From assembly GCF_014198605.1 (NCBI RefSeq), contig NZ_JACIHU010000010.1: DNA of 64,000 nucleotides. One strand, 5' to 3'. Below the pieces are notes generated by a model. That model did no database searches and was not told the DNA's origin. It worked only from the letters and a program-made list of their open reading frames with translations. This document shows, piece by piece, positions 9,476-17,902 of the stretch. How positions within the stretch are numbered: position 1 is the stretch's first letter; each line of letters starts with the position of its first letter. The position numbers and the translations under genes were made by a program. Source of the DNA: Rhizobium etli_C. GTDB lineage: Bacteria > Pseudomonadota > Alphaproteobacteria > Rhizobiales > Rhizobiaceae.

Positions 9476-9758
9476 CAGAACGGAGAGTTCTGTCTCCTTC
9501 ACATTCAACGGCTCGCCGACCACCGCCTGCAGTGGCGACAGCGTCGCCGCTGCGCTGCTGGCTGCCGGACATTGCACCACCCGCCGCTCTCCGGTTTCCG
9601 GCGCTGCCCGCGCTCCTTATTGCATGATGGGCGTGTGCTTCGAGTGCCTCGTCAAGATCGACGGCCGGGCGAACCGACAGGCTTGCCTGATCACCGTGGA
9701 AGAGGGCATGCGGGTCGAAACGCAGGCTGGCGCCGCCGTGGTGGGACAACAAGCATGA
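9456..9758 (+). CDS. 2Fe-2S subunit, HcnA-like
   Basis: A 100-residue protein starting at GTG 9456, chosen because a GGAGG site lies four bases upstream; it overlaps the end of the preceding gene by 20 bases. It contains a single plant-type 2Fe-2S domain with Cys56-x4-Cys61-x2-Cys64 and Cys77, the Fer2_4 arrangement of HcnA and of the N-terminus of sarcosine oxidase alpha. It would pass electrons between the two flavin subunits encoded on either side. Its stop overlaps the next start (ATGA). Confidence 0.9.
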   Translation: MFQRLHDRTESSVSFTFNGSPTTACSGDSVAAALLAAGHCTTRRSPVSGAARAPYCMMGVCFECLVKIDGRANRQACLITVEEGMRVETQAGAAVVGQQA

Positions 9759-11272
9759 TCCGGAACATTCACTCTGCCGCTGATCTCGCACCTGCCTACG
9801 ACCTGATCATTGTTGGCGCGGGGCCTGCCGGCCTCGCGGCAGCCGTTGAAGCGTCGGCCCGCGGCATCTCCGTATTGCTGGCCGACGAAAACGAATCCCC
9901 CGGTGGCCAGATCTATCGCTCGCTCGACCGGGCTTCGAACGCCGATCTCGCGCGCATGGGGCCGGACTACGCTGCCGGTCGGATGCTCATAGAGCGGTTT
10001 CTGGCGGCAGACTTGAGCTATGCCCGTCGGGCGACGGTATGGAGCGTCGGGCCTGCCGACGAGGAAACTGGCGACGGCGCGCATGGGCTCGAGGTCGGGA
10101 TCTCGCTCGGAGGCATCGCTCGACCGATCGCAGCCCATCGCGTGATCCTCGCGACCGGCGCGCTCGAGCGTCCGTTCCCATTCCCGGGGTGGACCATGCC
10201 CGGGGTCATGACGGCGGGGGCGGCGCAGATCCTGATGAAATCGTCGGGTCTCGTGCCGTCGGGGCGAACCATTCTCGCCGGGACTGGGCCGCTGCTGTAC
10301 TTGCTGGCAAGCCAACTTCTCCGGGCAGGCGTGTCCGTGATAGCGGTCGTCGATACCACGCCGGTCGAGAACTGGCGCTTTGCCCTGCCTCACGTGCTTG
10401 GCTTTGCCGCGTCGCCCTATGCCCTCAAGGGCCTAAAGCTCCTCTGGGAGGTTCACCGTCGAACCCGTGTCATCCGCGGAGCGACCGCGGTCGAGGCGGT
10501 TGGTTCCGGGCAATTCAGCGGCTTGCGGCTTCATCGCGGCGACAAGTCCCTGCACGTCGAAGGCGACCTGCTCCTTCTGCATCAGGGGATCGTGCCCAAC
10601 CTCAATCTCACGCTGGCAGCCGGATGCGACTACGTCTGGGACGAGCGCTTGGCAGCCTTCCGCCCGGCCGTCGACATTCGCGGCGCAAGTTCGGTTCCGG
10701 GTGTCTCGATCGCCGGTGATGCGGCGGGAATTGTCGGGGCAGAGGCCTCGGCTCACCAAGGTGAACTGGCGGGCCTGACTGCAGCGCTCGATCTCAATCG
10801 AATTGATCAGGGTGTCTACGAACAGCGCCGCAACGAACTCGCACGAAAGCTCGCGCGCGCCCTCAGAGGCAGGAGTTTCATAGAGCATCGGTTCCGCCCT
10901 GCCAAAACGTGTCGTGTGCCAGAAGACGACGGCACCATCGTCTGCCGCTGTGAGGAAATTACGGCTGGCAAGCTGCGTGAAGTTGCGGCGCTCGGCGTGC
11001 CGGGCCCTAACCAAATGAAGGCGTTCACCCGATGCGGAATGGGACCATGCCAGGGCCGTCTATGCGGTCTGACCGCGGTTGAGCTGCTGGCGCAATGCCG
11101 TGGCGTAGCGCCCGGCGAGCTCGGTTACTATCGGCTGCGCCCACCCATCAAACCGGTGACGCTGGGCGAGCTCGCCGCTATGCCGCACACGGAGGCAGCC
11201 ATCATCGCCGTCGCCGGATTCGTCGAAAGGGCCGCCGATGGTGCGGAGGATGCGGCGCCGGCGAGAGCCTGA
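9755..11272 (+). CDS. FAD/NAD-type oxidoreductase with BFD-like Fe-S site, HcnB/OoxA-like
   Basis: A 505-residue subunit beginning at 9755 (ATGA overlap). The N-terminus holds an FAD fold (DLIIVGAGPAGLAAAVEA) and the middle a second nucleotide fold. The C-terminus has a BFD-like cluster site with Cys397-x-Cys399 and Cys427-x4-Cys432 (IVCRCEEIT; RCGMGPCQGRLC). This is the architecture of HcnB, octopine/nopaline oxidase OoxA and the beta/alpha chain of D-hydroxyproline dehydrogenases. Together with the two preceding genes it forms a membrane-linked three-subunit dehydrogenase. Absence of cyanide-specific neighbours favours amino-acid or opine catabolism. Confidence 0.9.
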   Translation: MIRNIHSAADLAPAYDLIIVGAGPAGLAAAVEASARGISVLLADENESPGGQIYRSLDRASNADLARMGPDYAAGRMLIERFLAADLSYARRATVWSVGPADEETGDGAHGLEVGISLGGIARPIAAHRVILATGALERPFPFPGWTMPGVMTAGAAQILMKSSGLVPSGRTILAGTGPLLYLLASQLLRAGVSVIAVVDTTPVENWRFALPHVLGFAASPYALKGLKLLWEVHRRTRVIRGATAVEAVGSGQFSGLRLHRGDKSLHVEGDLLLLHQGIVPNLNLTLAAGCDYVWDERLAAFRPAVDIRGASSVPGVSIAGDAAGIVGAEASAHQGELAGLTAALDLNRIDQGVYEQRRNELARKLARALRGRSFIEHRFRPAKTCRVPEDDGTIVCRCEEITAGKLREVAALGVPGPNQMKAFTRCGMGPCQGRLCGLTAVELLAQCRGVAPGELGYYRLRPPIKPVTLGELAAMPHTEAAIIAVAGFVERAADGAEDAAPARA

Positions 11273-11434
11273 TGGAGGTTCGCAGATCGCAGTGGGCCAT
11301 TCTGATGCGGGCACCAAAGGAGCTGCTCGCGAGCCCCGCAGCATTACAGAGCGGGCAGATCATCGCCCTGCTCTTTTGAGGAGGCGCACCATCGCGGCGG
11401 TTCAAATTCCCGAAGTAGCCCATCACGAATTCAC

Positions 11435-11457
11435 AGGTGCGCCAGTCGGGCGCACCT
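11435..11457. terminator. Hairpin terminator between convergent genes
   Basis: Arms AGGTGCGCC and GGCGCACCT with an AGTCG loop, followed on the plus strand by GAGTTTT. It lies between the end of the oxidase cluster and the end of the convergent cupin gene and could stop transcription from both sides. Confidence 0.75.
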
Positions 11458-11469
11458 GAGTTTTGCGTG

Positions 11470-11826
11470 TCACTCGTAAACACAAAGATAGATTTTGCGG
11501 ACAGTCTCGATCGTGCGCCAAACACCGACGAAACCCGGCTTCATGACGAAGCTGTCACCAGCACGGTAGGTTTTCGTCTCCCCGCCCTTCTCCTCGATTT
11601 CTACGAGACCGGAAATGATGTGGCAGAATTCGTAGGTCGTTCCCTTGATCGAATGATGCTCGCCGGGCGTCGCTTCCCAGACGCCGGTTAACACCTTCTC
11701 TCCCTTGGACGCATCCTGGGCCCAAGTCTTGAAAAAGGGATTGCCCGAAATGAGCCGCTCCGGTCCGGGGATCGCATCCTTTGGCGTGAAATCCGGATCG
11801 GTGTCGATGGTGACCAGCAGTGACAT
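11470..11826 (-). CDS. Small cupin-domain protein
   Basis: A 118-residue single-domain cupin. The two cupin motifs can be traced as TPGEHHSIKGTTYEFCHIISG (shortened motif 1) and the YRAGDSFVMKPGFVGVWRT stretch of motif 2, the latter of the DUF861/ureidoglycine-aminohydrolase-like kind. A GAAGGAAG ribosome site precedes the ATG at 11826. It is convergent with the oxidase cluster. Its function is unknown; an enzyme or small ligand-binding role in amino-acid or ureide metabolism are possibilities. Confidence 0.8.
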   Translation of the reverse strand: MSLLVTIDTDPDFTPKDAIPGPERLISGNPFFKTWAQDASKGEKVLTGVWEATPGEHHSIKGTTYEFCHIISGLVEIEEKGGETKTYRAGDSFVMKPGFVGVWRTIETVRKIYLCVYE

Positions 11827-12118
11827 GTCATCTTCCTTCTTCGGGAGGCAGTTCTGAATCTACGAGGCGGGGGTAGACTGCTTCCGAGCGCGATAGGGCG
11901 GCGGCCAGGTTGAGCAGTACGGACCTATTGCCTCTGGGGTGGATCGTGGCGTCACCCGAGAATAAGGCAATGGGGAAGTTGGCGTTGCCGAACAAGGCGT
12001 GGTTTTAGCCGATAATTTCGAAATCTCTCCACGATCCAGCTAAACCTGCCGACTGCTGCGACAGCTGTCACCGAGGAGGCCACGTGCGGACCGTTAATCT
12101 CCGAGCGATGCGCGCTCC

Positions 12119-12598
12119 CTAATGCGGGAACAAAGTGGTTAGCGGCATATGGGCCTTGGTGATCGGCGACTTCAGGACGACGAAGCTGAAATATTTGTCG
12201 ATGCCGACGTCCATGTCGGTGAGCCGTTCCATGATCGTCTGGTATTCGTCGATGCCGGCGGTGACGAATTTCAGGAGATAATCATAGCCTCCGGAAACCA
12301 GATGACATTCGATCACCTGATCGACCTTCTCGATTACCGCCAGGAAACGGGCGAAGTCGATCTGCCGATGGTTCTTCAGCGTAATCTCGGTAAACACGGT
12401 GAGCGTCTGGCCGAGCTTGCTGACATTGATCTGCGCCGAATAGCCTTCGATGTAACCTTCGGATTGCAGCTTCTTCACCCGCATCAGGCACGGGCTCGGC
12501 GACAGGTTGACCAGCTCCGCGAGTTCGACATTGGTGACGCGGCCATTCTTCTGCAGTTCGTAAAGAATTTTTATGTCGATCCGATCGAGTTTCATCAC
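12119..12598 (-). CDS. Lrp/AsnC-family transcriptional regulator
   Basis: A 159-residue regulator with an N-terminal winged helix (LDRIDIKILYELQKNGR; ELAELVNLSPSPCLMRVKKL as recognition helix region) and a C-terminal RAM ligand-binding domain (ECHLVSGGYDYLLKFV). It has two adjacent ATG codons; the first at 12598 is used here. The gene diverges from the DadA-like flavoprotein at 12827, with 228 bases between them, which is the standard arrangement for an Lrp-type activator of an amino-acid catabolic gene. The effector is probably an amino acid related to the oxidase substrate. Confidence 0.9.
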   Translation of the reverse strand: MMKLDRIDIKILYELQKNGRVTNVELAELVNLSPSPCLMRVKKLQSEGYIEGYSAQINVSKLGQTLTVFTEITLKNHRQIDFARFLAVIEKVDQVIECHLVSGGYDYLLKFVTAGIDEYQTIMERLTDMDVGIDKYFSFVVLKSPITKAHMPLTTLFPH

Positions 12599-12826
12599 GC
12601 GCCTTCATGTGCTTGAGCTCGCCAACGACGCAGCAGATTATGCTGCGGATTTCCAACGCCGAGCTTAACATATACCAAGGCGGTGTCGATCAGATTGCGA
12701 GACATGGCGAAGCACAAATAGCTGTCGGGCTCCCCGCAAGACAGAATCTTCTGCTGCCGCCGGTCGATCTCCGGCAAAGGCGTGGCTGCGGATCCGTTAG
12801 ACTAGCCCCGAACCGGAGACCATGCC

Positions 12827-14152
12827 ATGCCCGCACCGCTTACGCGCGTCGACACCACACCAGAGCTACCTTCTGCCGCCGATGCTGTGGTGATCGGCGG
12901 CGGCATAGTCGGCGTTTTTGCAGCCTATTATCTCGCCCGGCGGGGATTGAAGGTCGCCCTGGTCGAGAAGGGCCGGATCGGGGCGGAACAGTCGAGCCGC
13001 AATTGGGGCTGGTGTCGGCAGCAGAACCGCGACGCACGGGAATTGCCGATGTCGACGAAGAGCCTCGATCTGTGGGAGCAATTCGCGACCGAAACCGGCG
13101 AGGACACCGGCTTCCGCCGCTGCGGTCTTTTCTATCTCAGCAACAGTGAGGAGGAACTTTCCGGCTGGGCTCGCTGGCGCGATTTTGCCCGGTCGGTCGG
13201 CGTCACGACCCATATGCTGAGCGGCGCGGAAGCAACCGAACGGGGGCGTGCCACTGGCGCCGCGTGGAAGGGCGGGGTGTTTTCACCAACGGACGGAATC
13301 GCCGATCCGGCCAATGCCGCGCCGGCCGTCGCGCGTGCGATCCTGAAGCTCGGCGGCACAGTGCATCAATCCTGCGCAGCGCGTGGCATCGACATTGAAG
13401 GCGGCCGGCTTGCGGGTGTCGTTACCGAGCAGGGCACGATCCGGACAAAGGTAGCAATACTGGCTGGCGGGGCGTGGGCCTCCTCCTTCTGCCGGCAGCT
13501 TGGCATACGATTTCCGCAGGCGTCGATCCGCTCATCGATCCTCTCGGTGTCGCCAGGTGCGAGCGGCCTGCCGGATGCGCTGCATACATCGGCGGTTTCT
13601 GTGACGCGTCGCGGCAATGGCGGTTATACGCTGGCGATCAGCGGTCGCGGCCGCGTCGATCCCACTGCGCAGCAGCTCCGTTTCGCGCCGCAGTTCCTGC
13701 CGATGTTCGCCCGGCGCTGGCGTAGCCTCGCGCCCGGCGGGTTGGAGGGTATTCGTTCCGGCCATGAATCCCTGGCGCGCTGGCGGCTCGACAGCCGGAC
13801 GCCGATGGAGCGCATGCGCATCCTCGACCCGGGGGTCGACGCGGCCACCATCGCCCTTACGCATGCGCGGGCGCTTGAGCTTCTGCCTGCCTTGAAGGGC
13901 ACCGGCATCAGTGCAGCCTGGGCGGGCTATATCGACAGCACGCCGGACGGCGTGCCTGGAATCGGTGAGATCGCCACCCTTCCCGGCTTCATCCTCGCTG
14001 CGGGCTTCAGCGGCCATGGCTTCGGCATCGGACCCGGCGCCGGTCATCTGATTGCCGACATCGTCACCGGCGATGAGCCGATCGTCGATCCGCGGCCCTA
14101 CCACCCCAGCCGCTTCGCGGCGGCCGCCTGGGGCAAAGTCGCCGATTTCTAA
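12827..14152 (+). CDS. FAD-dependent oxidoreductase, DadA-like (copy 2)
   Basis: A 441-residue DAO-superfamily flavoprotein with N-terminal FAD fold (AVVIGGGIVGVFAAYYLA, VALVEKGRIG) and the C-terminal FILAAGFSGHGFGIGPGAG segment. It shares the SSRNWGWCRQQNRDAREL block, length and overall plan with the protein at 6970-8292, so one derives from a duplication or they are old paralogues with different regulation. It stands alone with a divergent Lrp-type regulator. Probable role: oxidation of an amino acid or related amine, feeding electrons to the membrane or to oxygen. Confidence 0.9.
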   Translation: MPAPLTRVDTTPELPSAADAVVIGGGIVGVFAAYYLARRGLKVALVEKGRIGAEQSSRNWGWCRQQNRDARELPMSTKSLDLWEQFATETGEDTGFRRCGLFYLSNSEEELSGWARWRDFARSVGVTTHMLSGAEATERGRATGAAWKGGVFSPTDGIADPANAAPAVARAILKLGGTVHQSCAARGIDIEGGRLAGVVTEQGTIRTKVAILAGGAWASSFCRQLGIRFPQASIRSSILSVSPGASGLPDALHTSAVSVTRRGNGGYTLAISGRGRVDPTAQQLRFAPQFLPMFARRWRSLAPGGLEGIRSGHESLARWRLDSRTPMERMRILDPGVDAATIALTHARALELLPALKGTGISAAWAGYIDSTPDGVPGIGEIATLPGFILAAGFSGHGFGIGPGAGHLIADIVTGDEPIVDPRPYHPSRFAAAAWGKVADF

Positions 14153-14187
14153 AGAGGCGCGCCCGAGGGGAAAGACATCGACGCTGC

Positions 14188-16728
14188 TCAGGAGGCCAGG
14201 GCGATCCGCTGGTCGGCGGCCTGTGACGCCCGGCGGCCGTCCGCGGTCTGGAAGCGGGAGATGCGTTCGTTCAGCAATTCCACCTGCTGCCGCAACCGGT
14301 GAATTTCGGCGGTGTTTTCCTCGACCATGGCGGCATTGTGCTGGGTGATATGCTCGATGTCGCGAACGGCGTTGTTGACCTCGTCGATCCCCTTGTACTG
14401 GGTGCTCGTGGCCGTCGAAATGACCTGCACCAGCCCGTTGATCGAGGTGAAGTGCTCCATGATCGCCGCCAGCGCCTGGCCGGTCTCCTCGACGAGCTTG
14501 ACGCCGGTGCCGACCTGCGATGCGCTGTTGGAGATGAGACCCTTGATCTCGCGCGCAGCCGTGGCGCAACGCTGTGCAAGCTCGCGCACCTCCTGTGCGA
14601 CAACGGCAAAGCCCCTGCCCGCCTCTCCAGCCCGCGCCGCCTCGACGCCGGCATTCAATGCGAGAAGATTGGTCTGGAAGGCGATCTCGTCGATCACGCC
14701 GATGATGCTGGTGACCTTGTCCGACGACCGGTTGATGGCGTCCATGGCGTCGACCGCCTTGGCGACGACGGCCGCGGAATGCTCCGCCTGCCGGTGCGCC
14801 TCTGCGACGGAAACCGATGTCTGGCGCGCGTTTTCCGCCGTCGTGCGGACGCTGGCGGTCAGTTCGCCAAGCACGCGTGAACTGTCTTCGAGAGCGGCCG
14901 CCTGCTGTTCCGTGCGCCGCGCCAGATCGTCGGCCGCCCCCGAAAGATTAGTGCTACCCTCGGCGATTTCATAGGTGGTGTTGCGGACCTCGGAGAGCGT
15001 CCGGCGGAGCGCATCGATCGCCTGATTGTAGGTCCTGGCCATCGCGACATAATCGGCGGCCAGCTCCTCGCTCATCACGGCGGCGAGATTGCCGTCGGCG
15101 AGTTTGCCGAGCATGTCGGACAGGGCGTCGAGGGCCTCGCTCTGCTCGGCTTCGATGCGCGCCTGCTCGGCTGCGCGGCGAGCCTGTTCCTGCTCGTCCC
15201 GCGCCCTGTTCGCTTCAGCGACTTCTTCGAGCCTTGTCTTTTCGAGCGCCTGATCGCGGAAGACGGTCACGGACCGGATCATATCGCCGATCTCGTCGCC
15301 GCGCTTGCCGTCGCCGATCGAAACGTTGAGATCGCCGGCGGCAAGTCTCGTCATCGTCTGGGTGATCCGCTTCAGCGGTCCGCGCAGCGTTTCGATCAGC
15401 ATCAGGCCGCCGATGATGGCAAGCACGGTGCCCGCAATCATGGCCGCGAGCGACATGGTGGCCGAGCGTTGGCTGATTTCCTTGCCGCTCTCCTGCGCCG
15501 TACTGACGAACTGTTCGAGCGTGTGACTTGCGGCCGCGACCAGTTCGGTCGCTGCCTGCTTGTTGCTCTGCCACCGGTCCGCGATCGAAATCAATGCCAA
15601 GGTGCTCTTCTCGATCAGCGCAAGGGCAGGCTCGATCTTCTTGGCAAGATCCTTCAAAGCGGCGTTTTTGCCGCTCAAGGGTTCGAGCTTTGCAGCGTTT
15701 TCGCGCAGGGCCTTCAGATCAACCAGAACTGCATCGCGCGACTCCGCATCGACCCGCCTGTTCAGTTCGCTCAGGTGCAGTCGCAGATCGTCGATCGATT
15801 TAAAAGCGGCATTGACGATCGCCACCATGTTGCGAAGCGTTGATATGCTCGCATCCATGCCGGCAAAGCGCTCGATCGCTGTATCCGCGTTGCCGGAGGC
15901 AAGTTTTGCAAACTGCTCTTCGAAACGCTGCAGGTCCTGGTCAACGGGAGCATAAACGTCGAGCGACAGATTGGCGCTGTCCTTCGCCATTGCGGCGAGC
16001 TTGTCCAAAACCGGCTTCAACGGCGCGATCTGGCTTTTCGCCTTATCGGAGCCAAGCGCCTCGCTCTCGCCGACTTCCTTGACGAGCGGCGGCAGAAGGC
16101 TGCCGATGGCCCCGGCAAGCTTCTGAGGGTCGGCGGCGCCGGCGGCCGCCTTGCGCAATTTCGCAATGCGTCCCGCGAGATTTTTATAGGCCGAGGCGTC
16201 GAGAAGAAGCGCCCGGACGAAGGCCTCCTTACCATTGGCCTGATCCTGAAGAACGTCGAGCTGCTTGCGGGCGGTCTGGCTCTCCTTAAAAAGTTGCGCA
16301 ACCGCCCCATCGATCGCCAGTTCGGTATTGGCACGATCCTGCGCCACCGCCCAAAGCGTGTCGGCGCCGCCCTGCATCTTAGCGCCGAGTTCGCGCACGG
16401 CGGAGATCTGCTGTTTCTGGGCGGGATCGATCAACATGGCATCAAGCGTCGCAGCACCCTTCTGCTGATCGGCGATGCCGGCGACCAGCCGATCGCGCGT
16501 GGCCGGTGTCGGAAGATCGGTAAAGGCGGTGAGCGAGGATCGCAGCTGCTGGAAACTGGAAAGCGTATCGATCGTCTGCCGCGTCAGCGTCATCTGGCCA
16601 TTCAGGGTACCAGCCGTGAAATAGCCGAATAGGCCGATGCCGGCGATGAGGACGACGAAAGGTACTACGAAGAAGAGGACCTTCGTCACGATCCGCATAC
16701 GCTGCAACAGTCGATCAATTAGCGACAT
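14188..16728 (-). CDS. Methyl-accepting chemotaxis protein
   Basis: An 846-residue chemoreceptor. A membrane helix at about residues 17-40 is followed by a long periplasmic helical sensor, a second membrane helix at about 425-448 (LAAMIAGTVLAIIGGLMLIET), a HAMP segment, and the signalling domain with the conserved hairpin tip (EIAFQTNLLALNAGVEAARA). The C-terminus ends QRIALAS, without the CheR/CheB-binding pentapeptide, so it would depend on other receptors for adaptation. The ligand is unknown. It is convergent with the flavoprotein gene, 35 bases apart. Confidence 0.95.
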   Translation of the reverse strand: MSLIDRLLQRMRIVTKVLFFVVPFVVLIAGIGLFGYFTAGTLNGQMTLTRQTIDTLSSFQQLRSSLTAFTDLPTPATRDRLVAGIADQQKGAATLDAMLIDPAQKQQISAVRELGAKMQGGADTLWAVAQDRANTELAIDGAVAQLFKESQTARKQLDVLQDQANGKEAFVRALLLDASAYKNLAGRIAKLRKAAAGAADPQKLAGAIGSLLPPLVKEVGESEALGSDKAKSQIAPLKPVLDKLAAMAKDSANLSLDVYAPVDQDLQRFEEQFAKLASGNADTAIERFAGMDASISTLRNMVAIVNAAFKSIDDLRLHLSELNRRVDAESRDAVLVDLKALRENAAKLEPLSGKNAALKDLAKKIEPALALIEKSTLALISIADRWQSNKQAATELVAAASHTLEQFVSTAQESGKEISQRSATMSLAAMIAGTVLAIIGGLMLIETLRGPLKRITQTMTRLAAGDLNVSIGDGKRGDEIGDMIRSVTVFRDQALEKTRLEEVAEANRARDEQEQARRAAEQARIEAEQSEALDALSDMLGKLADGNLAAVMSEELAADYVAMARTYNQAIDALRRTLSEVRNTTYEIAEGSTNLSGAADDLARRTEQQAAALEDSSRVLGELTASVRTTAENARQTSVSVAEAHRQAEHSAAVVAKAVDAMDAINRSSDKVTSIIGVIDEIAFQTNLLALNAGVEAARAGEAGRGFAVVAQEVRELAQRCATAAREIKGLISNSASQVGTGVKLVEETGQALAAIMEHFTSINGLVQVISTATSTQYKGIDEVNNAVRDIEHITQHNAAMVEENTAEIHRLRQQVELLNERISRFQTADGRRASQAADQRIALAS

Positions 16729-17025
16729 GAAATGTGTGGCCCCCGCCCAGCAATTCGGCTCTCAATCCGGCACACCACCACGCAACAGCACGACTCCGTG
16801 CAAATCGACTAACGTCCTCAATTGGCGGTGGCAGCGCCTGAGGCGATGACGATAGGGATAAGTCCTAAAAAAATGGTCAATGGTGTCGAGTTGTTCGGCA
16901 AAGGTAAAATGGCGGAAGAGCCGGCCTACCCTCATCCGGTCCCGACAAGCCCCGTGTTTGGCGTCGATGACGCCGGCACAAATCGATACCCGGTTATGAC
17001 GATGCATCGATCTTCGACTGCCACA
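16729..17025. other. Intergenic region upstream of the chemoreceptor
   Basis: About 300 bases between the chemoreceptor start and the end of the esterase gene. I see no gene, and no clear terminator for the leftward operon that ends here. Confidence 0.4.
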
Positions 17026-17892
17026 TCACGAAAAGCGGCGGTCTGGGGAGGTTGATTGCTTCGGTTCCTCGTCGGCATCATTGGCAATTAGGGCGCACAA
17101 TGCTGCCGCCACAGGTGTTCCAGCGACGGCGAGATCGCGTACCGTGCTCATGTGATTCCCGTCTGCAGCGTACGTTGCCAGCACTTCGAGCCCTTGGGCA
17201 GCAAGAACGTTTCTGAACGCATTCGCCTGGCTTTTGAACGGAGCAGTTTCCAGTTCGCCGGTCATCAAAGCGACACGCGTCGCAGGATCGTGCTCGTGAC
17301 GCATGGGCGTAAACCGTCGCACCTCCTCGTCGCTCAAGGCGATCTCGTTACTGAGGAAGGAGGTCTGCAGGGGTTCGAGGTCGTATAGCCCGCCGAGCAG
17401 GAAAGCAGCCACGACGCTTGTAGGCGCCGGCGCGCGATGGAAGAGAAAGGTTGCAAGATGTGCACCGGCGGAGTGGCCGCTGACGGAGAACCGCTTCGGT
17501 GTGGCGCCGAAACGATCAGCATGCGCCAGCAGGAAAGCCTTGGCTTTCACGACCTGACCAACCAGGACGTCCATTCTCGCGCCGGGCATCAACGAATAGT
17601 CGACGATCGCTGCGACCGCGCCGGCGCCGGTGATGGTCTCCGCGACGCAGGAATAGTCCTCCTTGGAAAACATCCGCCAATAGCCACCGTGAATGAACAT
17701 GTGGATCGGCATGTCCGAGCTGGCATTATCCGGCAGGAAGATATCGAGGGTCTCGTCCGGCCCTGTACCGTAGGCGATGCTGGCTTCCATTGTGACAGTG
17801 CGCCGGGTCGCAAGACTGCGGGCACGGATATCGCCGACGATCTCGTCGAAATCTGAAACATGATCGCGAATGCGGAACGGATCGGCGGCCAA
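17026..17892 (-). CDS. Alpha/beta hydrolase, kynurenine-formamidase/esterase-like
   Basis: A 288-residue hydrolase of the BD-FAE/arylformamidase type. It has the oxyanion motif HGGYW (residues 68-72) and the nucleophile elbow GHSAG (Ser141), with a C-terminal histidine in DGNHMST. The start is not an ATG. TTG at 17892 is preceded at good distance by GGAGGAG formed inside and after the stop codon of the upstream aldehyde dehydrogenase; a TTG 27 bases further upstream is possible but lacks such a site. It is the last gene of a leftward dehydrogenase operon, where it might cleave an ester, lactone or formyl amide. Confidence 0.85.
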   Translation of the reverse strand: MAADPFRIRDHVSDFDEIVGDIRARSLATRRTVTMEASIAYGTGPDETLDIFLPDNASSDMPIHMFIHGGYWRMFSKEDYSCVAETITGAGAVAAIVDYSLMPGARMDVLVGQVVKAKAFLLAHADRFGATPKRFSVSGHSAGAHLATFLFHRAPAPTSVVAAFLLGGLYDLEPLQTSFLSNEIALSDEEVRRFTPMRHEHDPATRVALMTGELETAPFKSQANAFRNVLAAQGLEVLATYAADGNHMSTVRDLAVAGTPVAAALCALIANDADEEPKQSTSPDRRFS

Positions 17893-17902
17893 AGGCTCCT
17901 CC

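Noticed and set aside
8348..11272. Hydrogen cyanide synthase (hcnABC)
   Set aside because: Subunit plan is alike, but the same plan serves opine and hydroxyproline dehydrogenases, the gene order is C-A-B and not A-B-C, and neighbours point to catabolism.
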